Source of the DNA: DATDMG01 sp036518955
Lineage (GTDB): Bacteria; Actinomycetota; Actinomycetes; Actinomycetales; Kineosporiaceae
Reading direction: 5' to 3'
DNA length: 42,665 bases
Assembly (NCBI GenBank): GCA_036518955.1
Contig: DATDMG010000445.1
Span: 1-42,665 of the forward strand
In this document: positions 29,998 through 37,976 of the stretch, in pieces
Position numbering within the stretch: the first letter of the stretch is position 1
Layout: each line of letters opens with the position of its first letter
The notes under the pieces: generated by a model
Told to the model about the DNA's origin: nothing
Seen by the model: the letters and a program-made list of their open reading frames with translations, nothing else
Database searches by the model: none
Program-made: the position numbers and the translations under genes

Positions 29998-32064
29998 ATG
30001 ACAGTGGGCGACTACGCCGTTACGCTGAGCGGCGTCATGCCGTCCTCCGCTGGCAGTCCCGATCTTCCTCGCGACACTGGTCCGCTGTTCGGCAGGAGCC
30101 GCGAGGTCGCTCAGGTGCGCCACCTCCTGTCGCGATCACCGCTGGTGACGCTCATCGGGGTCGGCGGCGTGGGCAAGACCCGCCTCGCCACCCAGGTCGC
30201 CAGCACGGTACGGCGGGCGTTCGACGGGGTCCTCGGGGTCGACTGCGAGGACGTCCCTGCCGAGCAGTCGGTCGTGGGCGCGCTCGCGCCGCTGCTGGGT
30301 CTCGACGTCCCCCCTGGTGGCGACCCCGGGGAGACGCTCGTCGAGGCCCTGCGGGGGCGGCGGATGCTGCTCCTGTTCGACACCTGTGCCACCCGGATCG
30401 AGGAGGTCGCCGCGCTGGCGCACCTGCTGTTGCGCACGTGCCCGACGCTCCGGTTGCTCGCCAGCAGCCGGGAGCCCTTGCGGGTCGCCGGCGAGGCGAC
30501 GCTCATCGTGCCGCCGCTGGAGGTGCCCGCGCCCGGCGCGACGGCCCGTGAGCTGGCCGCGTCCCCGGCCGTGGCGCTGTACCTGGCGCGATCCGGGCGC
30601 GGGGCCGGAGACGTCGTCCCGCCCGCGGGCGACGCGCACGCGACGGGTGGCCGGGGGCCCGTGGGCGCCCAGGCCGGCACCGCCCTCGAGGCGGTCGCCG
30701 TGCTGTGCCGTCGCGTCGACGGGCTCCCGCTGGCCCTCGAGCTGGCCGCCCAGGTCGACATCGCCCTCGACCCCCTCCCGCCGCTCGACGCCGTCGACCC
30801 GGCCGCCGGGACCGGCGACCGAGGCCCGGCCGGTGCCCCGGCCGCCGCCGGCGGCGCGGACCCGAGGGCGGGCCCGGACCCGGAACTCGAGCAGCAGGCC
30901 GCCCTCTACCGGGCGCTCAACCGCGGTGTGGACGCGCCGGTGGCCCGGCACCGGACGATCCGGGACTGCTTCGCCTGGAGCCGCACGATGTGCACGCCGG
31001 CGGAACGGTTGCTGTGGGCCAGGCTCTCGGTCTTCCGGGGATCGTTCGAGCTCGACGACATCGAGGCCGTCTGCGCGGACGACCAGCTGCCCGCCGCCGA
31101 CCTGCTCGACGTGGTGGTGGCGCTGGTCGACAAGTCCGTCCTGACCCGTCAGGAGACCGGGTCCGTCGTCCGCTACCGGCTTCTCGGCCTGGTCCAGGCG
31201 TTCGGGGCGGAGGAGCTCGAGCGGCTGGGGGAACGGGACCGGGCGCACCGGCGCCACCGCGACCACTACCTGGAGCTGGCCCAGCGGTTCGGGGGGGAGA
31301 AAGCCCCGTCCGGTCGGGCCGGGTGGCTGGCTCGCTGGGACGAACGGCAGCCGGACGTCCGGGCCGCGCTGCGGGCCGGCCTGGGCCGGCCCGGCCTCGG
31401 CGACCGGGTGCTGACCGCAGCCATCGCCCTGTGCCGGTACTGGATCCACCGTGACCAGCTCGCGGAGGGCGCGCTCTGGCTGGGCGCGGCGCTGGACACC
31501 GCCCCGGAGCCGAGCCCCGCGCGCACCGAGGGGCTGCTGGCTCTCGCCCTCCTCGCCGCGGTGCGGGGCGACCTCACCGAGGCGCAGGCCCTGCGGGTGC
31601 GGGCCGGACCACGACCGGGTCCCGGAACCGGTCGCGAGGGCGGCCGGGAAACCCGGCCGGACCTGGTGACCGAGCTGATCGGCCTGCTGGGCGACAGCGT
31701 CGCGGGGCGGGCGGGCAGCTCGCGGGACCTCGAAGAGGCGGTGGCGCAGGCGCTCGGCGAACCCCTGCCCGCCCCGGCGGCGCCGTGCGGCGGCGACCCG
31801 GCCCCGGTGGCGACCGCGGCGGGACCGGTCGAGTTGCCGCTCGACCTCGGTGCGGGCCGGCCCTGCCTCACCCGGCGCGAGGCGGAGGTCGCCGACCTCG
31901 TCGGACAGGGATTGACCAACCGGCAGATCGCCGACCGATTGGTGATCGCACAACGGACGGCGGAGGGACATGTCGAGAGCATCATGGTCAAGCTCGGGGT
32001 CAGCTCCCGGACCCAGGTCGCCTCGTGGCTGGCCCAGCAGCTGGATCGGCCGGGCCGGGCGTGA
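29998..32064 (+). CDS. LuxR-type regulator with N-terminal NTPase (STAND-like) domain
   Basis: 688 aa with ATG 29998; ATG 30037 (MPSSAGSPDLPRD) is an alternative, and neither has a strong ribosome site. GPLFGRSREVAQVRHLL begins an AAA/STAND module: Walker A GVGGVGKTRL (54-63), a Walker B strand RRMLLLFDTCATRIEEV (Asp-Thr replaces the common Asn-Cys-Glu), LRLLASSREPLRVAGE as sensor 1 region and DGLPLALELAAQ. A helical region with TIRDCFAWSRTMCTPAERLLWARLSVF and YRLLGLVQAFGAEEL follows. The C-terminus is a LuxR helix-turn-helix: LTRREAEVADLVGQGLTNRQIADRLVIAQRTAEGHVESIMVKLGVSSRTQV. The usual long TPR sensor arm is short or absent. Target genes unknown; the phosphatase gene 42 bp downstream may share the transcript. 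Confidence 0.88.
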   Translation: MTVGDYAVTLSGVMPSSAGSPDLPRDTGPLFGRSREVAQVRHLLSRSPLVTLIGVGGVGKTRLATQVASTVRRAFDGVLGVDCEDVPAEQSVVGALAPLLGLDVPPGGDPGETLVEALRGRRMLLLFDTCATRIEEVAALAHLLLRTCPTLRLLASSREPLRVAGEATLIVPPLEVPAPGATARELAASPAVALYLARSGRGAGDVVPPAGDAHATGGRGPVGAQAGTALEAVAVLCRRVDGLPLALELAAQVDIALDPLPPLDAVDPAAGTGDRGPAGAPAAAGGADPRAGPDPELEQQAALYRALNRGVDAPVARHRTIRDCFAWSRTMCTPAERLLWARLSVFRGSFELDDIEAVCADDQLPAADLLDVVVALVDKSVLTRQETGSVVRYRLLGLVQAFGAEELERLGERDRAHRRHRDHYLELAQRFGGEKAPSGRAGWLARWDERQPDVRAALRAGLGRPGLGDRVLTAAIALCRYWIHRDQLAEGALWLGAALDTAPEPSPARTEGLLALALLAAVRGDLTEAQALRVRAGPRPGPGTGREGGRETRPDLVTELIGLLGDSVAGRAGSSRDLEEAVAQALGEPLPAPAAPCGGDPAPVATAAGPVELPLDLGAGRPCLTRREAEVADLVGQGLTNRQIADRLVIAQRTAEGHVESIMVKLGVSSRTQVASWLAQQLDRPGRA

Positions 32065-32106
32065 CCGGGCGCCGTCCAGCTACGCCCGGAGCCCGGCGGG
32101 ACGTCG

Positions 32107-33912
32107 GTGACGCCCGCGGTTGGTCCCCTCGAGATGTCCGAGCGCCCGCGTCGCTCGGCCCTGGAGCTGCAGGCGGCGGCGACCGGGTTCGCCCAGTTCG
32201 CGCTGGAGTCCCGTGAGGCGATGGCCACCGTCGCCCGTGCCGCCGACGTGGTGGCCCGGATGCTCGACGTCCCCGTGGTGATGCTCGTCCGGCCGGTGGA
32301 CGGCGACCGGGCCGAGATCGTGCACGCGATCGGACCCGAACCGACGTCCGCGGGGCAGGAGGTGGTCCTGCCCGCGGAGCTCCTGGCGGCGGCCGGCACC
32401 GCGGCGCCCCCGCGGGTGATCGGGGACTGGCTGGCCGAGTCACGCCTCGCGCAGCCTGCGGTGTCGCGCCGCCTCGCGGTGCGCAGCAGCCTGCTGGTGA
32501 ATCTGCCGACGCCGGCGCGCCCCCACCTGCTGGTCGTCGAGGACACCGTGGCGCGGGCCTTCCGGACCGCCGAGGTGGACGCCGTCACCGCGGTCGCCCA
32601 GCTGCTCGCGGCCGCCCTGGAGCGGCACCGGCAGGAGGCGGCGCAGGCGGCGGTGGCCGCGTTCGGGCAGTTCGCGCTGGAGTCGCGCTCGGCGGACGTG
32701 ACGCTGCAGCGGGCGGTCGATCTGGCCACCGAGATCCTGGACGCCCCGATCGGATTCGTGCTCAGGGTGGACGCCGGGCCCGGGGCGGCGTACGCCGGGG
32801 ACCCACCGCCCGCCGGGGCGCGCGGAGGCGCCGTCCGGGTCGAGGTGCTCCACGGCCGCGGGCCGCTGGACGAGCCGTTGGACGGCGAGCTGGAGGTGCC
32901 GGCGCACCTGGTGGACCAGCTGCGAGCGGCGGGCCCCCTGCTCGCGGACTGGCCGGTGATCGGGGCCGGCCCCGCCGTCCCCGGCGGGACGGCGGGGGTG
33001 AGCGTCGGCGTCCGGGTGTCGGGCCAGACCTACCGGCTGGGTGTCGGCGGCGCCGGGCCCCATCGCTTCCCGGTGGCCGAGGTGGACGCGCTGGCGTCGA
33101 TCGCGCACCTGATGGCGGTGGCCCTGGAGCGCGACCGCGCGGTGGCCCTGCTCCGGGCGACGAGCAACGACCTGCAGCGTGCGCTGCTGCCCGCGGCCCT
33201 GCCGGCGGTCGAGGGCATCGAGGCGGTCGCCCGGTACGTGTCCGCGGGGAGCGCCCCCGCCGACCAGCAGGGTGCCAGGCACGACCGGGTCGGCGGCGAC
33301 TGGTACGACGTGCTGCCCCTGCCGAACGGCGGGGTGGGACTGGTGATGGGTGACGTCGAGGGCCACGACAGCGGTGCCGCCGCGGTGATGGGCCAGATGC
33401 GCAACGTGCTGCGGGCGTACGTGGCGGAAGGCTACCCACCAGCGGAGGTGTTGACCCGCGTCAACCGGTTCGTCAGCGCGCACACCGATCTGCTCGTCAC
33501 CTGCTGCTACGCCGAGCTCCACCCCCAGGACCTCACCGTCCGCTGCACCTCGGCCGGGCACCCGATGCCCGTCGTCCTCGAGCGCGACGGCACGCTGGGG
33601 AGCCTGGACGCCGTGCCGTCGCTGCCCCTGGGCGTGGACCCGGACGAGGACTACACCGAACACACCACCCTGCTGTCCGCCGGCTGCTGCCTGCTCCTCG
33701 TCACCGACGGGCTGGTCGCCGACGCCGGCGCGATCCACCCCGGCGAGGCGGCCTTCCGGGCCGCCGCGGCCGCCCTGGTCGACCAGCCGCTGGAGCGCCT
33801 GGCGGACCTGCTGACGGCCCCGGCCGCTGGTCGTCCCGGGCCCCGGGACGACGCGGCGCTGCTGGCCGTGCGCCTGGTCCCCGACGCGATGGGGCGGACC
33901 TCGGTCAGCTGA
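32107..33912 (+). CDS. GAF-GAF-SpoIIE (PP2C-type) serine phosphatase
   Basis: 601 aa. GTG 32107 with GGCGGG ahead; ATG 32134 also in frame but lacks a ribosome site. Two GAF-like sensor domains (about 20-175 and 180-350) each open with the same phrase (GFAQFALESR and AFGQFALESR), a sign of internal duplication. A linker helix (LLRATSNDLQRALLPAALP, the common RsbU-type lead-in) leads to the SpoIIE phosphatase: GGDWYDVLPLPNGGVGLVMGDVEGHDSGAAAVMGQMR with metal-binding Asp, CTSAGHPMPVVL, LLLVTDGLV and RDDAALLAVRL. Such enzymes dephosphorylate anti-sigma-factor antagonists and switch stress regulators. No antagonist or anti-sigma gene is near. The GAF ligand is unknown. Confidence 0.9.
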   Translation: MTPAVGPLEMSERPRRSALELQAAATGFAQFALESREAMATVARAADVVARMLDVPVVMLVRPVDGDRAEIVHAIGPEPTSAGQEVVLPAELLAAAGTAAPPRVIGDWLAESRLAQPAVSRRLAVRSSLLVNLPTPARPHLLVVEDTVARAFRTAEVDAVTAVAQLLAAALERHRQEAAQAAVAAFGQFALESRSADVTLQRAVDLATEILDAPIGFVLRVDAGPGAAYAGDPPPAGARGGAVRVEVLHGRGPLDEPLDGELEVPAHLVDQLRAAGPLLADWPVIGAGPAVPGGTAGVSVGVRVSGQTYRLGVGGAGPHRFPVAEVDALASIAHLMAVALERDRAVALLRATSNDLQRALLPAALPAVEGIEAVARYVSAGSAPADQQGARHDRVGGDWYDVLPLPNGGVGLVMGDVEGHDSGAAAVMGQMRNVLRAYVAEGYPPAEVLTRVNRFVSAHTDLLVTCCYAELHPQDLTVRCTSAGHPMPVVLERDGTLGSLDAVPSLPLGVDPDEDYTEHTTLLSAGCCLLLVTDGLVADAGAIHPGEAAFRAAAAALVDQPLERLADLLTAPAAGRPGPRDDAALLAVRLVPDAMGRTSVS

Positions 33913-33914
33913 CC
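33903..33914. other. 12-bp palindrome holding both convergent stop codons
   Basis: GGTCAGCTGACC contains the TGA of the phosphatase (33910-33912) and, on the other strand, the TGA of the methyltransferase (33905-33907), so the two genes overlap by 8 bp tail to tail. Whether it also terminates transcription is unclear. Confidence 0.8.
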
Positions 33915-34732
33915 CGGCCCACCATGCCCCAGCAGGGCACGTGTGCCGGCGGCGGGGCGGGTGACTCGTGCGGATCGCGGTGCCAGGCGGACAACAGCTC
34001 GACCCCGGGCTCGACCGGCGTCAGCACGCCGAGCAACGCAGCCACCTCCGCACGGCTGCGCAGCCGGACCGGACGGCCGGCCCACCGGTAGCCGCGGACG
34101 GCGGCGTCCAGCGCCGTCGAGGGGTGGTCACCGGTCAGGTGCGACGCGACCACGAAGCTGCCCGGGGCCAGCGCGGCCGCCAGCCGCCGGACGAGGGCGG
34201 CGCCGGCGCGGTCGTCGACGATGTGCTGGAGCGTGCCGAGCAGATAGAGGGCCACCGGACGGGTCGGGTCCAGCTCGGCGTCGGTGGCGGCGCGGGCCAG
34301 GTCCGTGGGCGTGGGACCCACCGGGCGGGAAGAGCCGACGGCGTGCAGCGGCTGCCGGTCCCCGGACGCCTCCCGGAGCAGCGAGCGCGCCACCACCCCC
34401 GCCGGCCCATCGGTGGCGAACACGGTCACCCGCGCCCAGGGGTGGACCCGGTGGACGGCGTCCCGGAACGGGCGGCCCGCGACGTCCGCCGCCACGAACT
34501 GGCCGACTCCCGCGCCGGCCAGCCAGGCTGCGGTGCGCTGCACGAAACGGTGGCTCTCCGCGCCGAGGGCGCGCAGCCGGCGCGGGCGCAGTGGGTCCTC
34601 CGGCCACGGTCGGGCCTCGCTGACGGGGCGCCCGAGCCCGGCGAGGAACGTCTCGTACCGCGCGGGGAGGGTGGCTGCGGCCGCGGCCGGCACCTGCTGC
34701 GAGGCGACGGCGCCCGGGCGGGAGGTGGTCAT
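33905..34732 (-). CDS. SAM-dependent methyltransferase, SAV2177/DUF574 family
   Basis: 275 aa. ATG 34732 with GGGGAG about 10 nt upstream; the open frame to 35041 further upstream is not supported by a ribosome site. Family text: RYETFLAGLGRP, FVQRTAAWLAGAGVGQFVAADVAGRPF, HRVHPWARVTVFATDGPAGVVARSLL, PVALYLLGTLQHIVDD, GSFVVASHLTG and LLSAWHRDP, with the short Gly-poor SAM site of this actinobacterial group. The family is abundant in Streptomyces and relatives; substrates are unknown. It converges on the SpoIIE phosphatase gene with an 8-bp overlap, and its upstream region is a 309-bp gap shared with a divergent gene. Confidence 0.85.
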   Translation of the reverse strand: MTTSRPGAVASQQVPAAAAATLPARYETFLAGLGRPVSEARPWPEDPLRPRRLRALGAESHRFVQRTAAWLAGAGVGQFVAADVAGRPFRDAVHRVHPWARVTVFATDGPAGVVARSLLREASGDRQPLHAVGSSRPVGPTPTDLARAATDAELDPTRPVALYLLGTLQHIVDDRAGAALVRRLAAALAPGSFVVASHLTGDHPSTALDAAVRGYRWAGRPVRLRSRAEVAALLGVLTPVEPGVELLSAWHRDPHESPAPPPAHVPCWGMVGRVS

Positions 34733-35041
34733 GACGGCGGCTCCCCGCTGTGCCCGGCCGAACCGGGCAGCACGTGACGATGCGACGTCGGACGTAGCAG
34801 CCGACACGAAGGCCGGCTGAACCTTCGGTCGACTGCCGACGCCCTGCACCGGAACCTTGGAGGGGACGACGATCCCGGCAGTCTTGAGTCTGGCTGGCGG
34901 ACACGGCGGAGTCACCGGGAGAAATACGTGTCTCCCGCTCAACCGGTCCGCGGGTCGCGCGGGTTCCGGCGCGGCGACCAGGACCGTCGCGGCAGCCAGG
35001 TGCCCGAGGAACCCGGATCGGGCCGTGCTTATGCTGGCCAC
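34733..35041. other. 309-bp divergent intergenic region
   Basis: No gene seen. It should hold promoters of the methyltransferase (minus) and the small protein (plus). A 7-bp stem CGGGAGA/TCTCCCG with an 8-nt loop lies at 34916-34937. TATGCT at 35031-35036 ends 5 nt before the GTG at 35042 and may be a -10 box for a leaderless transcript. Confidence 0.55.
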
Positions 35042-35449
35042 GTGGTCCGGACGACTTCAGGCGCACCCGACGGCGCTGCCGGAGCCCGGCCGAGCCGCCC
35101 GCCGGCGCCCGGGCGGACGCGCACGTACGCCCCGGCCACCGCGCTGGAGATCACCCGCCGGCCGGGCGAGCTCGTGGCCACCGGCTGGCCGGTGCTGGTG
35201 GCGTTGCCCCGGAAGGACGTCGTCGGCGACGTTCCGGACCTGTCCCCGGACGACCGGCGGGAGGGCACCCTGGCCGCGACGGTCCGGGCGGTGCGGACGG
35301 TCGCCGCGGTCGCGGGCGCCGCCCTCGGTCCGGACCCGGCCGGCCCCGGTGCCGGCCCCGGTGCCAGCGCGGAGATCGACCGCGTCGAGGACCCGTACGG
35401 CGGGCTGTACGTGGTGTCCCGTTGGTGGATCGGCGAGGTGGGGGCGTGA
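35042..35449 (+). CDS. Uncharacterised small protein coupled to GpgS
   Basis: 135 aa, not recognised. GTG 35042 is the first in-frame start after a possible -10 box, so the mRNA may be leaderless. No signal peptide or membrane segment. After a Pro/Arg-rich start, residues ~28-90 look folded (YAPATALEITRRPGELVATGWPVLVALPRKDVVGDVPDLSPDD), then a Pro/Gly/Ala linker and a C-terminal DRVEDPYGGLYVVSRWWIGEVG. Its TGA overlaps the ATG of the GT81 gene (TGATG), so translation is probably coupled and the protein may serve the glucosylglycerate pathway; this is inferred from context only. Confidence 0.65.
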   Translation: MVRTTSGAPDGAAGARPSRPPAPGRTRTYAPATALEITRRPGELVATGWPVLVALPRKDVVGDVPDLSPDDRREGTLAATVRAVRTVAAVAGAALGPDPAGPGAGPGASAEIDRVEDPYGGLYVVSRWWIGEVGA

Positions 35450-36345
35450 TGGTCGCGGATCGGCTGGACGCGTGGGTCCGCCACCGTACCTGGGGTGCAG
35501 AGCCGGGGGACGTCGCGATGCTGCGCGAACTGCTCGGCCGGCGGTCGGTCTCGGTGATCGTGCCGGCCCGCAACGAGGAGCCCACCGTCGGGCCGCTCGT
35601 CACCGAGCTGGCCCGTGGGCTGGCCGGGATGCCCGCCGAGATCGTCGTCGTGGACGACGCCTCGGACGACGGGACCGCGGCCGCTGCCCGGGCGGCCGGG
35701 GCGCGTGTGGTCAGGGCCTCGCGGCGGCTGGGCAAGGGCGGTGCGCTGCGCCACGGGCTGGAGGCGACCGCCGGCGAGTTCGTGGTGTTCGTGGACGCCG
35801 ACGTCCCCGACTTCCGGCCCTACTGGGTGGCGTCGCTGCTGTTGCCGCTGCTGCTGGACGAGGCGGTGGTCCTGGTCAAGGCGGCGTACGACCGGCCGCT
35901 GGCGGTGGGCGGCGTGCTGCATCCGACCGCGGGCGGGCGGGTCACCCGGCTGGTGGCCGTCCCGGTGCTCAACCTGGTGGCGCCCGAGCTCACGGTGATC
36001 GCCCAGCCGCTGGCGGGGGAGACGGCGGTGCGGCGGACGTTCCTCGACAAGTGCGTCCTGGAGGACGACTACTCCGTGGAGCTCGCCCTGCTGCTGGACG
36101 CCTACGACGCCGCCGGGCTCGACGGGCTCGCCCAGGTGGACCTCGGCGTGCGGGCCCACCGCCACCACGCGGACGAGGAGCTCGGGCGGATGGCGACCGA
36201 CGTGCTGCGGGCGGCGGCCCGGCACGCCGGGTGGCCGGTCTCGGACGCCGGGTACGCGCACGTCCGCCGGGCGCCGGACGGGCGGCTCGCCCGGCATGTC
36301 CACCCGCCCCGGGACGAGGGCCGGCCCGACCGCGGCTCCGGCTGA
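35449..36345 (+). CDS. gpgS: Glucosyl-3-phosphoglycerate synthase (GT81 family)
   Basis: 298 aa. ATG 35449 shares its A with the stop of the previous gene. GT-A/GT81 signatures: VSVIVPARNEEPTVGPLV, EIVVVDDASDDGTAAAA, RLGKGGALRHGLEAT, FVDADVPDF with the DxD (116-118) for metal and UDP-sugar, VVLVKAAYDRPL, the family-specific GGRVTRLVAVPVLNLVAPEL and IAQPLAGETAVRR, then YSVELALLLDAY and LDGLAQVDLGVRAHRHH. The enzyme makes glucosyl-3-phosphoglycerate from NDP-glucose and 3-phosphoglycerate, first step to glucosylglycerate and, in mycobacteria, methylglucose lipopolysaccharide. No GpgP phosphatase is recognised beside it. Confidence 0.9.
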   Translation: MVADRLDAWVRHRTWGAEPGDVAMLRELLGRRSVSVIVPARNEEPTVGPLVTELARGLAGMPAEIVVVDDASDDGTAAAARAAGARVVRASRRLGKGGALRHGLEATAGEFVVFVDADVPDFRPYWVASLLLPLLLDEAVVLVKAAYDRPLAVGGVLHPTAGGRVTRLVAVPVLNLVAPELTVIAQPLAGETAVRRTFLDKCVLEDDYSVELALLLDAYDAAGLDGLAQVDLGVRAHRHHADEELGRMATDVLRAAARHAGWPVSDAGYAHVRRAPDGRLARHVHPPRDEGRPDRGSG

Positions 36346-36431
36346 GCCTGCGCGCTCCGACTGCCCGCTCCGGGTGGCCGGACCAGCCGGATGCGCTTGA
36401 GGTCTCCGGGCGCAGGGCCGATCGTGGGGAC

Positions 36432-37850
36432 ATGTCCGGATGGTTCGATGACGGTGACGATGACCGGCCGTGGCGGCCCCCGCAGGGGGTCGGGGCGGTC
36501 TGGGGTGACGAGGGGCCGCTGGCCCGCGCCGTCCTGGACTGGGCGAGCAATCGGGCCATCCGCACCGGCGACCCGAAGACCTCCGCCCGCCCGGCGTCCG
36601 AGCTGGCCAGGCTCGTCGGCAAGACGGTCACGCCGTCCGGAATCGGAGGCCATGGGGCGCTGGCGCTCTTCGCCGACGTGCTGGCGGCCGCCACCCGGTC
36701 CCAGGACGACCCGATGAACCTCGCCTACATCCCGTCCGCTCCGACCCGGGCGGCCGTGGCGTTCGACGCGGCGACCAGTGCGGCGAACATCTTCGGCGGC
36801 CTGTGGGAGACCGGGGCGGGCGCGATCTTCGCGGAGAACGAGGCGCTCGACTGGCTGATCTCGTTGACGGGCTGGCCCACCTCGGCGGCGGGGGTGTTCG
36901 TGGCCGGGGGGACCGTCGGCAACCTGTCCGCACTGCACGCGGCCCGCTCGGCGGCCCGGTCCCGGCGGTCCCGGCGTGGGCTGCCCGCCCGGCCGTCCGG
37001 GGGGTGGCGGCTCGCGTGCGCGCAGAGCGCGCACTCGTCGATCCGCAGCGCGGCCGACGTGCTGGACGTGGAGGTCCTGCTCGTCCCCGTCGACGCGCAG
37101 GGGCGCCTCACCGGGGCGGCCCTGCGCAGTGCGCTGCAGGGCGTGGAGGGCACCTTCGCCGTGGTGGCGTCGGCGGGCTCCACCAACGAGGGCATCGTCG
37201 ACGACCTCGCCTCGATCGTGGACGTGTGCGTGGAGCACGAGCTGTGGCTGCACGTGGACGGCGCCTACGGCGGCGCGGCGTTGTGCGCGCCGTCCGTGCG
37301 GGCGCGGTTCGCCGGCATCGAGCGCGCCGACAGCCTGATCGTCGACCCGCACAAGTGGCTGTTCGCGCCGTACGACTGCTGCGCCCTGGTCTACCGGGAC
37401 GGCGCCCTGGCCCGGGCGGCGCACACCCAGACGGCAACCTACTTGGACGTCGTCGACCGGGAGGCCCCGAACCCCGCCGACCTCGCCATCCACCTGTCGC
37501 GGCGGGCGCGAGGCCTGCCGTTCTGGTTCAGCCTCGCCACCCACGGCACCGACCGGTACGTGCACGCGGTCGAGCGGACCCTGGCGACGGCCCACGAGGT
37601 CGCCGAGGGGATCCGCCGGTCGCCGCACCTGGTCCTGGTCCTCGAGCCGGACCTGACGGTGATCCTCTTCGAGCGGCCGGGCTGGACGGCGGAGCAGTAC
37701 CACGCATGGTCGCGTGCCGAGGCGCTCGCCGGCACGATCCTCTGCCTGCCGACCGAGTACCACGGTCGGACGGTCCTCCGGCTGGCGTTCGTCAACCCGG
37801 CGACGCGGGCCGGGGACGTCCTCGCCGTCCTCGACGCGATGGGTGGCTGA
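36432..37850 (+). CDS. Group II PLP-dependent decarboxylase / aspartate aminotransferase-fold enzyme
   Basis: 472 aa. ATG 36432; the open frame further left is not supported. Hallmarks: FVAGGTVGNLSALHAAR (phosphate-binding Thr/Gly), AQSAHSSIRSAADVL with the PLP-stacking His201, ASAGSTNEGIVDDLASI, LWLHVDGAYGGAALC with Asp276 for the pyridine nitrogen, and SLIVDPHKWLFAPYDCCALV with Schiff-base Lys308. Later, YLDVVDREAPNPADLAIHLSRRARGLPFWFSLATHG matches the substrate region of aromatic-amino-acid/glutamate-type decarboxylases. The common HVDAAYGG reads HVDGAYGG, as in many 'aspartate aminotransferase family' members. It probably decarboxylates an amino acid, but which one is not readable. It lies 86 bp after gpgS on the same strand; linkage uncertain. 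Confidence 0.88.
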   Translation: MSGWFDDGDDDRPWRPPQGVGAVWGDEGPLARAVLDWASNRAIRTGDPKTSARPASELARLVGKTVTPSGIGGHGALALFADVLAAATRSQDDPMNLAYIPSAPTRAAVAFDAATSAANIFGGLWETGAGAIFAENEALDWLISLTGWPTSAAGVFVAGGTVGNLSALHAARSAARSRRSRRGLPARPSGGWRLACAQSAHSSIRSAADVLDVEVLLVPVDAQGRLTGAALRSALQGVEGTFAVVASAGSTNEGIVDDLASIVDVCVEHELWLHVDGAYGGAALCAPSVRARFAGIERADSLIVDPHKWLFAPYDCCALVYRDGALARAAHTQTATYLDVVDREAPNPADLAIHLSRRARGLPFWFSLATHGTDRYVHAVERTLATAHEVAEGIRRSPHLVLVLEPDLTVILFERPGWTAEQYHAWSRAEALAGTILCLPTEYHGRTVLRLAFVNPATRAGDVLAVLDAMGG

Positions 37851-37890
37851 GGCCGCCGGTCGTGGGGTCGTGGGAGGGGGCCACCGTCCG

Positions 37891-37908
37891 CGCGGGGCAC
37901 TCCCCGCG
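37891..37908. terminator. GC hairpin after the PLP enzyme gene
   Basis: Perfect 7-bp stem CGCGGGG/CCCCGCG with a 4-nt loop, 40 nt after the stop codon; no T-tract. Likely terminator before the LCP gene. Confidence 0.5.
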
Positions 37909-37976
37909 GGGGTCGGTTAACAGATCCTCATCGGGCGAGCGATGCCGTTCCGGCGTCCCCCACGTATTACTCGGAT

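Noticed and set aside
34857..36431. Upstream extension of the PLP enzyme frame
   Set aside because: Overlaps gpgS in another frame and has no motif; ATG 36432 fits the family's start.
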